Shown: positions 45,133 through 54,647, counted from the first letter of the stretch. The stretch: 64,000 nt of DNA from Microbacterium dextranolyticum (GCF_016907295.1 NZ_JAFBBR010000001.1:3117201-3181200), one strand, 5' to 3'. Numbers and translations: made by a program. The notes: generated by a model from the letters alone, not told the origin.

Positions 45133-46425
45133 TCAGGCGGGCTCGGCGCCGCGCAGCAGCACGGCCTCGGCGAGGGCACGGATGCCGTGGGCCACGTCTC
45201 CGGCCGAGACCGCCTCGTCGGGGTGATGGCTGATGCCGTCGGGGTTCCGGAGGAACAGCATGCCGACCTCGGCGATCGCGCCGAGCGCCATGCCGTCGTG
45301 CCCGGCGCGGCTGAAGATCACGGGCGGCGCATCGGCGCGTGCGGGCAGCGTCGCACGGATGCCCGCACCCACGACCTCCTGCAGGAGCGGCGCACAGAAC
45401 ACGGCGGGTGCGCTGTGCACTTCGCGCGACCGCCAACGCAGCCCCCGGCGGCCCATGATGCGGTCGAGCTCGATCGACAGGGCATCCCACACGTGGTCGC
45501 GCGAGTCGTCGAACTCGCCGCGCAGGTCGAGCGAGAACCGCACCTCGCCGGGGATGACGTTGACGGCCCCGGGGAACGCCTCGAAGCGCCCGACCGTGCC
45601 CACGATGTGGTGCTCGGCGGCGCAGATGCGCTCGACGGCGAGCGCCGCCTCGCTCGCCCCGAGCAGCGCGTCGTGGCGCATGTCGTATGGCGTGCCGCCG
45701 GCGTGGCGGGCCTCGCCCTCGACGACGAGCTGGAAGCGCCGGGCCGACGCGATCGACGACACGACGGCGAGGGGCTCGCCCGCGCGGTCGAGCTCGGGGC
45801 CCTGCTCGATGTGCGCCTCGAGGTAGCCGACCAGCTCGTCGGGGCGGCGCGCGGCCTCGCCGACGCGGCCGGGGTCGAGACCGAACTCGAGGAACGCCTG
45901 GCGCAGGCTCACGCCGTCGGCATCCGTCAGCGCCCACCACGACGCGTCCCAGGTGCCGGCGACCGCCGACGAGCCGAGCAGCGCCTTGCCGAACCGGGTG
46001 CCCTCCTCGTCGGAGAAGGCGATCACCTCGAGGGCGAACGGCAGCGGCACGGTCCAGCCGTCCCCCGCCGGCACGCGCAGCAGCCGCACGACCTCGAGGG
46101 CGATCAGCACGCCCGCGATGCCGTCGTAGCGACCCGCGTCGATCACGGTGTCGAGGTGAGAGCCCATGAGCAGTGCCGGCGCCGAGGGGTCGCCGATGCG
46201 CCCGACCTGGTTGCCCGCGGCATCCTGCCAGGTCTGCATGCCGAGCTCGCGCATCCACTCCGCCGCGAGGCGGTTGACCCGCGCATGCTCGGGCGAGAGG
46301 TACACGCGCTCGATCGAGCCGCTCTCGGAGCTCACGCGCGCCAGCTCGTCGCAGCGCGCCATCACCCGGCGCGCCGCCGCGGCGATCGCATCGGGTGCGG
46401 CGTGCAGCAGCGCGGTGGTACTCAC
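45133..46425 (-). CDS. allC: Allantoate amidohydrolase (M20 family)
   Basis: A 430-residue M20/Zn hydantoinase-carbamoylase enzyme. LLMGSHLDTVIDAGRYDGIAG (about 89-109; metal His/Asp), FSDEEGTRFG (about 142; catalytic Glu), YLEAHIEQGPELD (about 205), and SRAGHDGMALGAI (about 380). In a cluster with allantoinase it converts allantoate to ureidoglycine, releasing ammonia and CO2. The GTG start overlaps the stop of the transaminase gene by 4 nt. A ureidocarbamoylase for another ureide remains possible. Confidence 0.88.
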   Translation of the reverse strand: MSTTALLHAAPDAIAAAARRVMARCDELARVSSESGSIERVYLSPEHARVNRLAAEWMRELGMQTWQDAAGNQVGRIGDPSAPALLMGSHLDTVIDAGRYDGIAGVLIALEVVRLLRVPAGDGWTVPLPFALEVIAFSDEEGTRFGKALLGSSAVAGTWDASWWALTDADGVSLRQAFLEFGLDPGRVGEAARRPDELVGYLEAHIEQGPELDRAGEPLAVVSSIASARRFQLVVEGEARHAGGTPYDMRHDALLGASEAALAVERICAAEHHIVGTVGRFEAFPGAVNVIPGEVRFSLDLRGEFDDSRDHVWDALSIELDRIMGRRGLRWRSREVHSAPAVFCAPLLQEVVGAGIRATLPARADAPPVIFSRAGHDGMALGAIAEVGMLFLRNPDGISHHPDEAVSAGDVAHGIRALAEAVLLRGAEPA

Positions 46426-47681
46426 AGCGCTCCCGCGGGATCGGAGGCGGCGGGGGATGCCGCGGCCGCCCGGAACACGTCGGCGGCGGCCTCCACGCCC
46501 CCGCCCGCCGGCACCGACGCACCGAAGCGGCGGAGCACCGACTCGAGGGCGGCGAGGGTCGTGAGCACGGCGTCCTTGCGGGCGTTGTAGCCCATGGTCC
46601 CGATGCGCCAGACGCGACCGTGCAGCGGCCCGAACGACGTGCCGATCTCGATGCCGAAGTCCTCGAGCAGGGCGGTGCGCGCGGCATCCCCCGGCACGCC
46701 TTCGGGGATCTCCACGGCGACGACGTTCGTCATCTTGTGTGCGACGTCGCCGAAGACGCCGAGCCCCAGCGCCTGCACGCCCGCGAGCATCGCGGCGCCC
46801 GCGACGGCGTGGCGCTCGAGCACGGCGTCGCGCCCCTCGAGCAGCATCACCCGGGCGCACTCGCGTGCCGCGTAGAGCATGCTCGTCGCCTCGGTGTGGT
46901 GGTTGAGCCGGCGCGGACCCCAGTAGTCGAGGATCTGCCCCAGGTCGAAATAGTTCGATCGCACGAAGTCGGCGGCCGAGGCATCCCCGGCTTCGCGAAT
47001 ACCCGCCTCGACCTTCTTGCGCGACTGGATCACCTCGACCGCACGCGGGCTCAGCGTGATCGGCGACGAACCGCTCGGTCCACCCAGGCACTTCTGCAGG
47101 CCGGCGGTCGCCGCGTCGAGACCCCAGGCATCCGCGTCGAACGCGTTGCCGCCCAGCGACGCCGTCGCGTCGGTGTAGAACAGCACCCCGTGGCGGCGGC
47201 AGATCTCGCCGATGTCCTCGAGCGGCTGGTTCATCGTGGTCGACGTGTCGCCCTGCACGAGGGCGAGCAGGGTCGGCTTCACCCGCACGATCGCCTCTTC
47301 GATGACGGATGCCGGGAACACCTGCCCCCAGTCGGTCTCGATCGTGTGCACCTCGGCGAGGGCGCGCTCGGCGATCTCGGCGAGCAGGTGCCCGAACCGG
47401 CCGAACACCGGCACGAGCACGCGATCGCCGGGGCGCACGAGCGAGAGGATCGCCGCCTCGATGCCCCCCCGGCTCGTGCCGTCGACGAGGAGCGTCGCCT
47501 CGTTCCGGGTGTTCCAGACGCCGCGGTACAGTTCCTGCGTCTCGGCCATCGCCGCGGTCATGAACGGGTCGTACTGGCCGACGAGGGGCGCCGACATCGC
47601 ACGCAGCACGCTCGGGTAGGCCGAGATCGGACCCGGACCCATGAGCAGGCGGGCGGGGGGATCGATGGGACCGGGGATCAT
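46422..47681 (-). CDS. pucG: PucG-like (S)-ureidoglycine-glyoxylate aminotransferase
   Basis: A 419-residue class V aminotransferase. LLMGPGPISAYPSVLRAMS at about 12 (substrate phosphate-site side), LVQGDTSTTMNQPLEDIG, FYTDATASLGG, PLP lysine in GLQKCLGGPSGSSP (about 195). Family relatives are alanine-glyoxylate aminotransferases; the cluster makes PucG, which forms glycine and oxalurate from ureidoglycine and glyoxylate, the better call. Both ends overlap neighbours by 4 nt (amidase upstream, allC downstream). Confidence 0.85.
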   Translation of the reverse strand: MIPGPIDPPARLLMGPGPISAYPSVLRAMSAPLVGQYDPFMTAAMAETQELYRGVWNTRNEATLLVDGTSRGGIEAAILSLVRPGDRVLVPVFGRFGHLLAEIAERALAEVHTIETDWGQVFPASVIEEAIVRVKPTLLALVQGDTSTTMNQPLEDIGEICRRHGVLFYTDATASLGGNAFDADAWGLDAATAGLQKCLGGPSGSSPITLSPRAVEVIQSRKKVEAGIREAGDASAADFVRSNYFDLGQILDYWGPRRLNHHTEATSMLYAARECARVMLLEGRDAVLERHAVAGAAMLAGVQALGLGVFGDVAHKMTNVVAVEIPEGVPGDAARTALLEDFGIEIGTSFGPLHGRVWRIGTMGYNARKDAVLTTLAALESVLRRFGASVPAGGGVEAAADVFRAAAASPAASDPAGAL

Positions 47682-49318
47682 GGAGCTTCCGTTTCTTCGA
47701 TCAGCGCGGACAGGCGCCGCGCAAGGCGCACGAGGGCGATGTCGGTGCCGCTGCGCGAGATGAGGCACACGCCCACGGGCGCGGGCCCGAGCGCAGTCGG
47801 CACCGTGAGGAGCGGAATCGACACGGCGGGGAGGCCGGCGACCGCGGCGGGGGTCGTGAGGCGCAGCGTGGCGGTGCGCACGGCATCCACCTGCGCAGGG
47901 TCCGCCGATCCCGTGCGCGCGGGTGCGGGCCCGGGGACGGTCGGCAGGATCAGCACGGCGTCGCGCACGAGGGCGTTCAGGCGCTCGCGCAGCGGGGTGA
48001 GCGCCGCGCGGGCGGCGGACTCCTCAGCCGGCGTGATCGAGGCCGCCGCGTGGAAGCGGTCGGCGACCGCGGGCCCCGTGGCACCCGGGTGATCGCTCAG
48101 CCACTCGCCGTTGTTGCGCCAGGCCTCGGCGCCCTGCACGGTGCGGAACGGCTCGTGGTACTCCGCCAGATCGCCGATGCTCGCGCGCGAGAGCAGGGCC
48201 GGGTCATCGGATGCCTCGAGCCGCGCCAGCAGGCGATCGAACGCCCGCCGAGTGTCGGGCTGGATGGCGTCGAGCGCCTCGTGCGGCACGGTGAACCGCC
48301 ACGGCAGATCGGCCCCGGACTCGCCGAAGACCGACTCGGTCGAATCCGACCCGTCGTAGCTCAGGCACCAGTCGACGACGCGCTGGAGCGTCGCGCCGTC
48401 GCGCGCGAGCCACCCGACCGTGTCGAAGCTCTGCGCGAGCGGCAGCAGCCCCTGGCGCGGCACGAGCCCGTGCGACGTGCGCAGGCCCCACAGGCCCTGG
48501 TACGACGCCGGCACCCGGATGGACCCGGCCGTGTCGGTCGCGAGGGCGATGTCGGCCTGGCCGGTGGCGACGGCCGAGGCCGGACCGCTCGACGAGCCGC
48601 CGGGCAGCGCGCCGGGCACGGCACCGTTGGGCGGCGTGCCGTAGTGCGCGTTGTCGCCCGCGATCGAATAGGCGAACTCGTCGGTGCGGGCGATGCCCCG
48701 CAGCGACGCGCCGCCCCGTAGCAGATCCGAGACGGCGGGGGCCGTCGTCGTCTCGGCGCGGGCCGAGTCGAGGAACGCCGGGTTCCCCGCCCCGATGCGG
48801 TACCCCTTGATCGCGAACAGGTCCTTCACCGCGACGGTGAGGCCCTTCAACGGCCCCTCCCATGCCCCCTGGAAGAGCGGGTCGCCGACCGTTCGCCAGA
48901 TGGAGCGGTCGAGCGCCTGCGCGCGGGGGGTCACGTGCGCGGCCGAGATGCGCCACACACCGGCATCCCGCTGCCAGATCTGGGTCTGCAGGCCCGTTCC
49001 GCCCCCCGCGTAGCGCGAGACCGAGACGATGAGGGCCGTGTCGTCGGCGAGGGAGCGGTACTCGATGCGTTCGATCGTGCGGGGCGACACCCCGCCGCGC
49101 AGGCCCCGGAACGCGCTGATCGCGTCGTGCCCGACGAGCAGGCCGGCCGCGTCGCCGCGGAGCGTGTCGGCGCCGGGCGCGAACGCGGCATCCAGCGCGT
49201 CGAGGTCGTTGGCCATGATCGCCCGCTCGTACGCGTCGAACGCAGCGCGCAGGTCCACCGGCAGCCCTTCGCCCCGGTCGGCGCTCGTCTCGGACAAGTC
49301 ATCGAGATCCGTGGTCAC
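47678..49318 (-). CDS. AtzH-like domain fused to an amidase
   Basis: A 546-residue fusion. Residues about 20-140 form a SnoaL-like DUF3225/AtzH domain (RAAFDAYERAIMANDLDAL ... WRISAAHVTPRAQ). Residues about 145-540 are an amidase-signature enzyme with Lys165 (VAVKDLFAI), Ser242/Ser243 (GGSSSGPA) and nucleophile Ser266 (DTAGSIRVP), the usual Ser-cisSer-Lys triad. AtzH partners AtzE in splitting 1-carboxybiuret. The gene overlaps pucG by 4 nt, so a PucG product such as oxalurate, which resembles carboxybiuret, is an attractive substrate (inference). Confidence 0.85.
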   Translation of the reverse strand: MTTDLDDLSETSADRGEGLPVDLRAAFDAYERAIMANDLDALDAAFAPGADTLRGDAAGLLVGHDAISAFRGLRGGVSPRTIERIEYRSLADDTALIVSVSRYAGGGTGLQTQIWQRDAGVWRISAAHVTPRAQALDRSIWRTVGDPLFQGAWEGPLKGLTVAVKDLFAIKGYRIGAGNPAFLDSARAETTTAPAVSDLLRGGASLRGIARTDEFAYSIAGDNAHYGTPPNGAVPGALPGGSSSGPASAVATGQADIALATDTAGSIRVPASYQGLWGLRTSHGLVPRQGLLPLAQSFDTVGWLARDGATLQRVVDWCLSYDGSDSTESVFGESGADLPWRFTVPHEALDAIQPDTRRAFDRLLARLEASDDPALLSRASIGDLAEYHEPFRTVQGAEAWRNNGEWLSDHPGATGPAVADRFHAAASITPAEESAARAALTPLRERLNALVRDAVLILPTVPGPAPARTGSADPAQVDAVRTATLRLTTPAAVAGLPAVSIPLLTVPTALGPAPVGVCLISRSGTDIALVRLARRLSALIEETEAP

Positions 49319-49370
49319 CGTCGTCCCCCCTCGTTCGCCAGGCTGCCGCGCCTCGGCGCGGCGTCCCCAT

Positions 49371-49455
49371 GTTCACAGCTCCGGAGATTCGGCCGGCGAA
49401 GGCCGCGAGAGCCGCGCAGACGCCGCGAAACGGCCAGGGTTCCGGAGTTGTGAAC
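49371..49455. repeat. Hairpin repeat, GTTCACAACTCCGGAG family (copy 2)
   Basis: GTTCACAGCTCCGGA (49371-49385) pairs with TCCGGAGTTGTGAAC (49441-49455) at 14 of 15 positions, and the right arm is followed by CGGCA as in copy 1 at 16.9 kb. It lies in the 318-bp gap upstream of the amidase gene. Confidence 0.75.
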
Positions 49456-49518
49456 CGGCATCGCGCGGGCCGGGGTGGTCTCGGCGGCGGTCATCGGCCG
49501 ACTCCCCTCGGGGTCGGT

Positions 49519-49604
49519 GTCCCCAACTCCTCCACGGCGGCGTGCCGCGGGGCCCCCGAGCGGGCGTGGGGCCGATTCCGGCCTCCGATGGAGGAGTTCG
49601 GGAC
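49519..49604. repeat. Second long hairpin in the same gap
   Basis: GTCCCCAACTCCTCCA (49519-49534) pairs with TGGAGGAGTTCGGGAC (49589-49604) at 15 of 16 positions, with a GC-rich 54-nt loop. The gap 49319-49636 holds only these two hairpins. Confidence 0.75.
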
Positions 49605-49636
49605 GCGCGCCGCCGCCAACGGCCCGACGCCGCGAT

Positions 49637-50722
49637 TCACGCCGCGTCCCCGGCGGGGCGAACGGCGTCGAAGTCGGCCTCGCGGATACGGGCGTGCACG
49701 CCGCACACGATGTCGACGACCTGCGAGATGTCGAAGTCCGTCGCCGCCGACAGATAGGCATAGGCGAGGTGCTCGTCCATGCCGTACCGCGCCTGCAGCA
49801 GGTCGAGGGCGGCACGCACGGCCTTGCGCATCGCCTCGTTCAGGTCGGGGTCGAGGCCCGTGGGCACGAGATACTCGGCCGTGCGCACGAGCGGGCCGGT
49901 CACCTCGCCGAAGGCGGCGAGCGCCTCGGCGCGCGGCACGACGTCGAAGCGGACGGTCGCACGCAGGGATGCCTCGAGGGCGGTGAGGGCGACCTCGCCG
50001 TCGCCCTGGGCGAAGTGCGGGTCGCCGACGTAGGCGAGGGCGCCGGGAACCTGCACCGGCAGGTACAGCACCGCGCCTTCGACGAGCAGGTTGATGTCGA
50101 TGTTGCCGCCGTGCGCGCCGGGCGGCACGGAGTGGGGGCGTTCGTCACCGGCGACGGCGACCCCCATCGTGCCGAGGAAGGGCGCCAGCGGAAACCGCAC
50201 CACCCGGTCGCCGCCCTCGACGAGCGGCAGCGCACCGGCCCCGTCCTCGACGGGGGTGAAGACACTCACGTTCTCGGGCCCGCGCGGGAGGACGCCGACG
50301 AGGGCGCCCTTGCCGTGCCGGTTCGAGATGACGCCGTACGGCACGCGGGGTCGAAGGTCGACGACGGTGATCTTGAGCAGGTCGCCGGGCTCGGCGCCCG
50401 TGACGAACACCGGCCCCGTGACGACGTGCGGACCGTCGGCGGCGGCGTCGCGCGCGACGGTCGCCGCGACCTCGATCGCGTCGCTCAGCACCTGGTCGGC
50501 CGGCACGCCGTGGCCCGTGAAGTAGGCGAGCGGATCCTGCCCCTGATCGGGCAGGATGCCTTCGTGGCTGATCGTGTCGAAGGTCACGGTGGCTCCGGGC
50601 TCGACCTCGAGCACGGGCGCATCGGCGGCGCAGGGCAGGCGCCCCCACAGGACGGTGCCCGGCGTCGCCGCCACATAGTGGTCGCCGGTGATCTCACCGA
50701 CGCCCGGCTGCAGGATCGTCAT
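49637..50722 (-). CDS. Acetamidase/formamidase family protein
   Basis: A 361-residue FmdA/AmdA-type amidohydrolase: TPGTVLWGRLPCAADAPVLEV near residue 20, GPVFVTGAEPGDLLKITVVDL, HGGNIDINLLVEGAVLYLPV, GDPHFAQGDGE and a C-terminal IVCGVHARIREADF. It hydrolyses a small amide to acid and ammonia. In this cluster it may act on formamide or oxamate arising from ureide breakdown (inference). Its ATG overlaps the allantoinase stop by 4 nt. Confidence 0.88.
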   Translation of the reverse strand: MTILQPGVGEITGDHYVAATPGTVLWGRLPCAADAPVLEVEPGATVTFDTISHEGILPDQGQDPLAYFTGHGVPADQVLSDAIEVAATVARDAAADGPHVVTGPVFVTGAEPGDLLKITVVDLRPRVPYGVISNRHGKGALVGVLPRGPENVSVFTPVEDGAGALPLVEGGDRVVRFPLAPFLGTMGVAVAGDERPHSVPPGAHGGNIDINLLVEGAVLYLPVQVPGALAYVGDPHFAQGDGEVALTALEASLRATVRFDVVPRAEALAAFGEVTGPLVRTAEYLVPTGLDPDLNEAMRKAVRAALDLLQARYGMDEHLAYAYLSAATDFDISQVVDIVCGVHARIREADFDAVRPAGDAA

Positions 50723-52083
50723 ACCGTCCCCCTCGTCAGAAGCCGACCGCTCGGCGGGCGGCGAAACCACGGCGCCTCGCCGGCGCCCCCTTCACTGGCG
50801 TCGAAGACGCTCTGTCCGTGCAGCCAGGTGCGGCGGATCTTGCCGGTGAGCACCTTGCCGTCATAGGCCGAGATGGGGTTGCGGTGCTGCAGCGCGCGCG
50901 CGTCGATGCGCAGCGCGTCGTCGACGCCGAACACCGTCAGGTGCGCGGGGGCGCCGACCTCGATGCGGCCGACGTGCGGCAGCCCCGCGACGCGGGCGGG
51001 GCCGGTCGTGAACAGCGGCAGCAGGGTCTCGAGCGGGATGCCACGGCGGCGCGCCTCGGTCCACACGGCCGACAGGCCCACCTGCAGACCCGAGATGCCG
51101 CCCCACGCGAGGCCGAAGTCGCCCGACCCGGCCCGCTTGCGCTCGACGGTGGAGGGCGAGTGGTCGCTGACGATCGCGTCGATCGTGCCGTCGACGATGC
51201 CCTGCCAGAGGAGGTCCTGATTGCCGGCCTCGCGGATCGGGGGGCAGCACTTGAACTCGCTCGCCCCGTCGGGGATCTCTTCTGCGGTGATGGTCAGGTA
51301 GTGCGGGCAGGTCTCGACCGTGAGGTCGACACCCTCGGCTTTGGCCGCGCGGATCGCGGGCAGGGCCGCCGCGTCGCTCAGGTGCAGGATGTGGGCGCGT
51401 CCGCCCGAGCGGCGCGCGGCGGCGATGACGGCGTCGATCGCGGCCTCTTCGCTCGCGGGCGGGCGGGATGCCAGGAACGCGGCGTACCCGCGCCCGAGCG
51501 CCCCGCCGTCGCCGAGCAGGTCGGGGTCTTCCGCGTGGACGATCAGGCGCGACCCGATGCGGGCGATCTCGTCCATCGCGGCATCCAGTTGTGCGCGATC
51601 GAGGTGCCCGAACTCGTCCACGCCGCTGGGGGCGAGGAAGCTCTTGAACCCGAAGACGCCGGCCTCGTGCACGGGACCGAGCTCGCCGAGGTTCTCGGGC
51701 ACCGCTCCGCCCCAGAATCCGATGTCGACGTGCGCCGCGGCCGCGGCGGCGGCGCGCTTGATCTGTAGGGCCGCGACGGTCGTGGTGGGCGGAATGGAGT
51801 TCAGCGGCATGTCGACGATCGTCGTCACGCCACCCGCGGCGGCGGCGAGAGTCGCGGAGCGGAACCCCTCCCACTCGGTGCGGCCCGGCTCGTTGACGTG
51901 CACGTGCGAGTCGACGAGACCGGGCAGCAGCACCGCGTCGTCGGGGATCTGCACGGCGCCCCGCGGCGCGCCGACGGGCTCGGAGATCTCGCTGATCACA
52001 CCGTTCGTCACGCGCACCTGCACCGGACGGAAGTCCCCGTCGATCCACGCGCGCTCGGCTCGGATCACCGTGTCGTCTGCCAT
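50719..52083 (-). CDS. allB: Allantoinase
   Basis: A 454-residue dihydroorotase-type amidohydrolase. LLPGLVDSHVHVNEPGRTEWEGF (about 52-75; metal His-x-His), FKSFLAPSG (carboxylated Lys region, about 148), LIVHAEDP, TVETCPHYLT and IVSDHSPS. It opens allantoin to allantoate. It is overlapped by 19 bp by the racemase gene upstream and 4 bp by the formamidase gene downstream, so it sits inside a tightly coupled operon. Confidence 0.93.
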   Translation of the reverse strand: MADDTVIRAERAWIDGDFRPVQVRVTNGVISEISEPVGAPRGAVQIPDDAVLLPGLVDSHVHVNEPGRTEWEGFRSATLAAAAGGVTTIVDMPLNSIPPTTTVAALQIKRAAAAAAAHVDIGFWGGAVPENLGELGPVHEAGVFGFKSFLAPSGVDEFGHLDRAQLDAAMDEIARIGSRLIVHAEDPDLLGDGGALGRGYAAFLASRPPASEEAAIDAVIAAARRSGGRAHILHLSDAAALPAIRAAKAEGVDLTVETCPHYLTITAEEIPDGASEFKCCPPIREAGNQDLLWQGIVDGTIDAIVSDHSPSTVERKRAGSGDFGLAWGGISGLQVGLSAVWTEARRRGIPLETLLPLFTTGPARVAGLPHVGRIEVGAPAHLTVFGVDDALRIDARALQHRNPISAYDGKVLTGKIRRTWLHGQSVFDASEGGAGEAPWFRRPPSGRLLTRGTV

Positions 52084-52853
52084 GGGGCCGCCTCTCCTCG
52101 GGAACTCTCCGACGTTACCGGCGCAGGGTTTCGCTCGTGTTTCCGCGCTCCCGCGGGCGCCGCGTACTCGCCGCGCTGAGAGGTGCGGATGCCCATGCGC
52201 ACCATGCCGGCGGCGAGGCCGACCGCGGCGGCGACCCCGTCGACGACGGGCACGCCCAGGCGCGGGGTGAGCACGTCGCACAAGTCGGCCATGCCCGCAC
52301 AGCCCAGCACGATGGCATCCACCGCCTCGCCGCTGGGAGCGGCGACGGCCACCGAGCACTCCTGCTCGATGGCGGCGAGGGTCGCCGCGCTCGTCTCCTC
52401 GAGTTCGAGCACGGGGATCTCGATGGCAGCGTACGAGCCGCACGCGCTCTCCATGCCGTAGCGGGCGACGAGGTCGCGGGCGCGTCCCAGGGTGCGCCCG
52501 AGGGTCGTGACGATGCCGAAGCGGCGCCCCGCCATCGCCGCGACGTGCATCGCGGCCTCGGCGATGCCGAGAACGGGCACATCGACGAGCACGCGGGCGG
52601 CGTCGAGGCCCGGGTCGCCGAAGCAGGCGATGACGTAGGCGTCGCTGCCGCCGGTCGCGAGGTCGGCCTCGATGAGCTCGACCACGGCGAGCGCCGCCCG
52701 CACCTCGTCGAGGTGCGTCTCGACGGCGGCGGGTCCGACCTCGGGGCACACGGCGTCGATCTCGACGCCGGGCCCCGCGACCTCCCGGGCGGCGGCCGCG
52801 ATCTTCGCGGTCATCGCCCGGGAGGTGTTGGGGTTCAGGAGCAAGATCCTCAC
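52065..52853 (-). CDS. Asp/Glu/hydantoin racemase family protein
   Basis: A 262-residue racemase: RILLLNPNTSRAMTAKI (start), first catalytic Cys in YVIACFGDPGLDAAR (about 78), second in IVLGCAGMADL (about 185). Family members racemise hydantoins; next to allantoinase and an allantoin-type permease it is most likely an allantoin racemase, converting the R form to the S form. The C-terminal tail (about 235-262) is basic and Pro/Ser-rich, overlapping the allB start. GTG start within the permease stop. Confidence 0.88.
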   Translation of the reverse strand: MRILLLNPNTSRAMTAKIAAAAREVAGPGVEIDAVCPEVGPAAVETHLDEVRAALAVVELIEADLATGGSDAYVIACFGDPGLDAARVLVDVPVLGIAEAAMHVAAMAGRRFGIVTTLGRTLGRARDLVARYGMESACGSYAAIEIPVLELEETSAATLAAIEQECSVAVAAPSGEAVDAIVLGCAGMADLCDVLTPRLGVPVVDGVAAAVGLAAGMVRMGIRTSQRGEYAAPAGARKHERNPAPVTSESSRGEAAPWQTTR

Positions 52854-54502
52854 GACGAGGCTGCTCCGCTCGCCGGTGCGGCCACCGGGATCTCGGCCGA
52901 GATCGCGGGGACGGTGGAGTCGATCGTGTCGGCGCCGCCGTCGATCGTGCCGTCCGAGACTCCGGCGCTCTCGCCGTCGAAGGTCGGCACCTGCGGGTCG
53001 AACCGCTCGAACAGGACGAACGAGGCGTAGCCGAGGCCGCAGCCGATGAACCAGCTGTAGTCGCTGATCCACGAGATGTCGAACAGCCCCATGTCGGCGA
53101 ACAGCTTGGGGAAGACCCCGAGGAAGACGGCGGGGATGCCCGCGACCAGCAGCGCCTTCATCGCGTTGGGGTTGAAGCCCTTGCGGTACCAGTAGGGCCC
53201 CTTCGCATCCATCGTGAACATGGCATCCGTCTTGATGCGCTGGCGGGCGGCCACGTAGTAGCCGGCGATCAGGATGCCGAAGAGCGGTCCGATGAGCGCG
53301 CCGAGAAGGCCCAGCGTGTAGTGGATCGCGTCGTCGTTGGAGTACCAGTTCCACGGCGTCAGGAACACCGAGCCGACCGCGGCGATCATGCCGCCCGCAC
53401 GCCACGAGATCTTCTTCGGGGCGACGTTGGAGAAGTCGAACGCTGGCGAGATGAAGTTCGCGACGATGTTGATGCCGACGGTCGCCGTGACGAAGGTCAG
53501 GCCGCCGAGCAGGATCGCGAACCAGCCGTCGATCGCCTCGACCGTCTTGATCGGGTCGGTGATGAGCTGGCCGAAGACCGGGACCGTGGCGGAGGCGGTG
53601 ATGACCGTCAGCAGCGAGAAGAACAGGAAGTTGATCGGCAGGCCCCAGAAGTTGCCCTTCTTGACCGCCTCGAAGCTCTTTCCGTACCGGGCGAAGTCAC
53701 CGAAGTTCAGCATCGGGCCGGAGAAGTACGACACGACGAGCGCGATCGCGGCGAACATGACGGGGATCGAGTCCCAGAAGCCGAGTTGTTTGGTCGACAG
53801 GTTGAACGAGATGTTCTGGATGCCCGCCTGCGAGACGAGGTAGATCGCGAGGAGGATCATGACGACGTAGACGGCGGGACCGGCGAAGTCGATGAAGCGG
53901 CGGATGACCTCCATGCCGTTCCAGAAGAGCAGGAACTGCGCGACCCAGAGGATGCCGTAGGAGATCCAGCCGAGGGCGGACAGGCCCAGGAACGACACGT
54001 CCAGGAGCGACGCCGAGCCGGGCACGAACTTCAGGAAGACGATGTTCAGCGACTCGGCCGCGAGGAAGGTCTGCACGCCGTACCAGGCGATGGCGATGAG
54101 ACCGCGGATGATGGCGGGGATGTTCGCGCCGCGGATGCCGAAGATCGCCCGGTTGACCACGGGGTAGGGCACGCCGGTCTTCTGGCTGGGCTTGGCGACG
54201 AGGTTCGCGAAGTACTGCACGATGACGATGCCGACCAGCAGCGCGACGAGCACCTGCCAGCTCTGCAGGCCGAGGGCGAACAGCGAGCCTGCGGTGACGT
54301 AGCCGCCGACCGAGTGCACGTCGCTCATCCAGAACGCGAAGATGTTGTACGACGACCACTTCTGCTTGCGCAGCGGCGCGAGGTCTTCGTTCGCGAGCCG
54401 CTCGTCGTACTCGGGCTTCATGTTGCCGGAGCCGGCCGGCATGCCGGCGGCTTCGACGATGTCGTAGGGGCCCGTCACTGCGGGCGTGGGTGTCGAGGGC
54501 AT
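52850..54502 (-). CDS. NCS1-family allantoin/nucleobase permease
   Basis: A 550-residue NCS1 symporter with 12 hydrophobic segments. N-terminal NEDLAPLRKQKWSSYNIFAFWMSDVHS (about 38-64) is the NCS1 hallmark; GRIP-like VPYPVVNRAIFGIRGANIPAIIRG (about 112-135). The acidic C terminus (about 510-550) is Ala/Ser-rich. It leads the allantoin operon, so allantoin or a hydantoin is the probable cargo. Twin GTGAAG-N6-CTTCAC operators lie about 94 and 146 bp upstream. Confidence 0.9.
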   Translation of the reverse strand: MPSTPTPAVTGPYDIVEAAGMPAGSGNMKPEYDERLANEDLAPLRKQKWSSYNIFAFWMSDVHSVGGYVTAGSLFALGLQSWQVLVALLVGIVIVQYFANLVAKPSQKTGVPYPVVNRAIFGIRGANIPAIIRGLIAIAWYGVQTFLAAESLNIVFLKFVPGSASLLDVSFLGLSALGWISYGILWVAQFLLFWNGMEVIRRFIDFAGPAVYVVMILLAIYLVSQAGIQNISFNLSTKQLGFWDSIPVMFAAIALVVSYFSGPMLNFGDFARYGKSFEAVKKGNFWGLPINFLFFSLLTVITASATVPVFGQLITDPIKTVEAIDGWFAILLGGLTFVTATVGINIVANFISPAFDFSNVAPKKISWRAGGMIAAVGSVFLTPWNWYSNDDAIHYTLGLLGALIGPLFGILIAGYYVAARQRIKTDAMFTMDAKGPYWYRKGFNPNAMKALLVAGIPAVFLGVFPKLFADMGLFDISWISDYSWFIGCGLGYASFVLFERFDPQVPTFDGESAGVSDGTIDGGADTIDSTVPAISAEIPVAAPASGAASS

Positions 54503-54595
54503 GGGTACCTTCCAGGAATGTCCGATGGATGCCGCGGTCGCGGCGTGGAGGTGGAGCGGACCGCGACGTGGAGTCCGTGGCCTGGTGGTGCTGAT

Positions 54596-54613
54596 GTGAA
54601 GTTATTGCTTCAC
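54596..54613. promoter_or_regulatory. GTGAAG-N6-CTTCAC operator 1
   Basis: Perfect 6-bp arms with a 6-bp spacer in the divergent region between the NCS1 permease and the XRE-cupin regulator. Its twin lies exactly 52 bp on. Confidence 0.8.
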
Positions 54614-54647
54614 GTTCCCCCGCCGGTTTCGCCGATGTAACAGCGTT

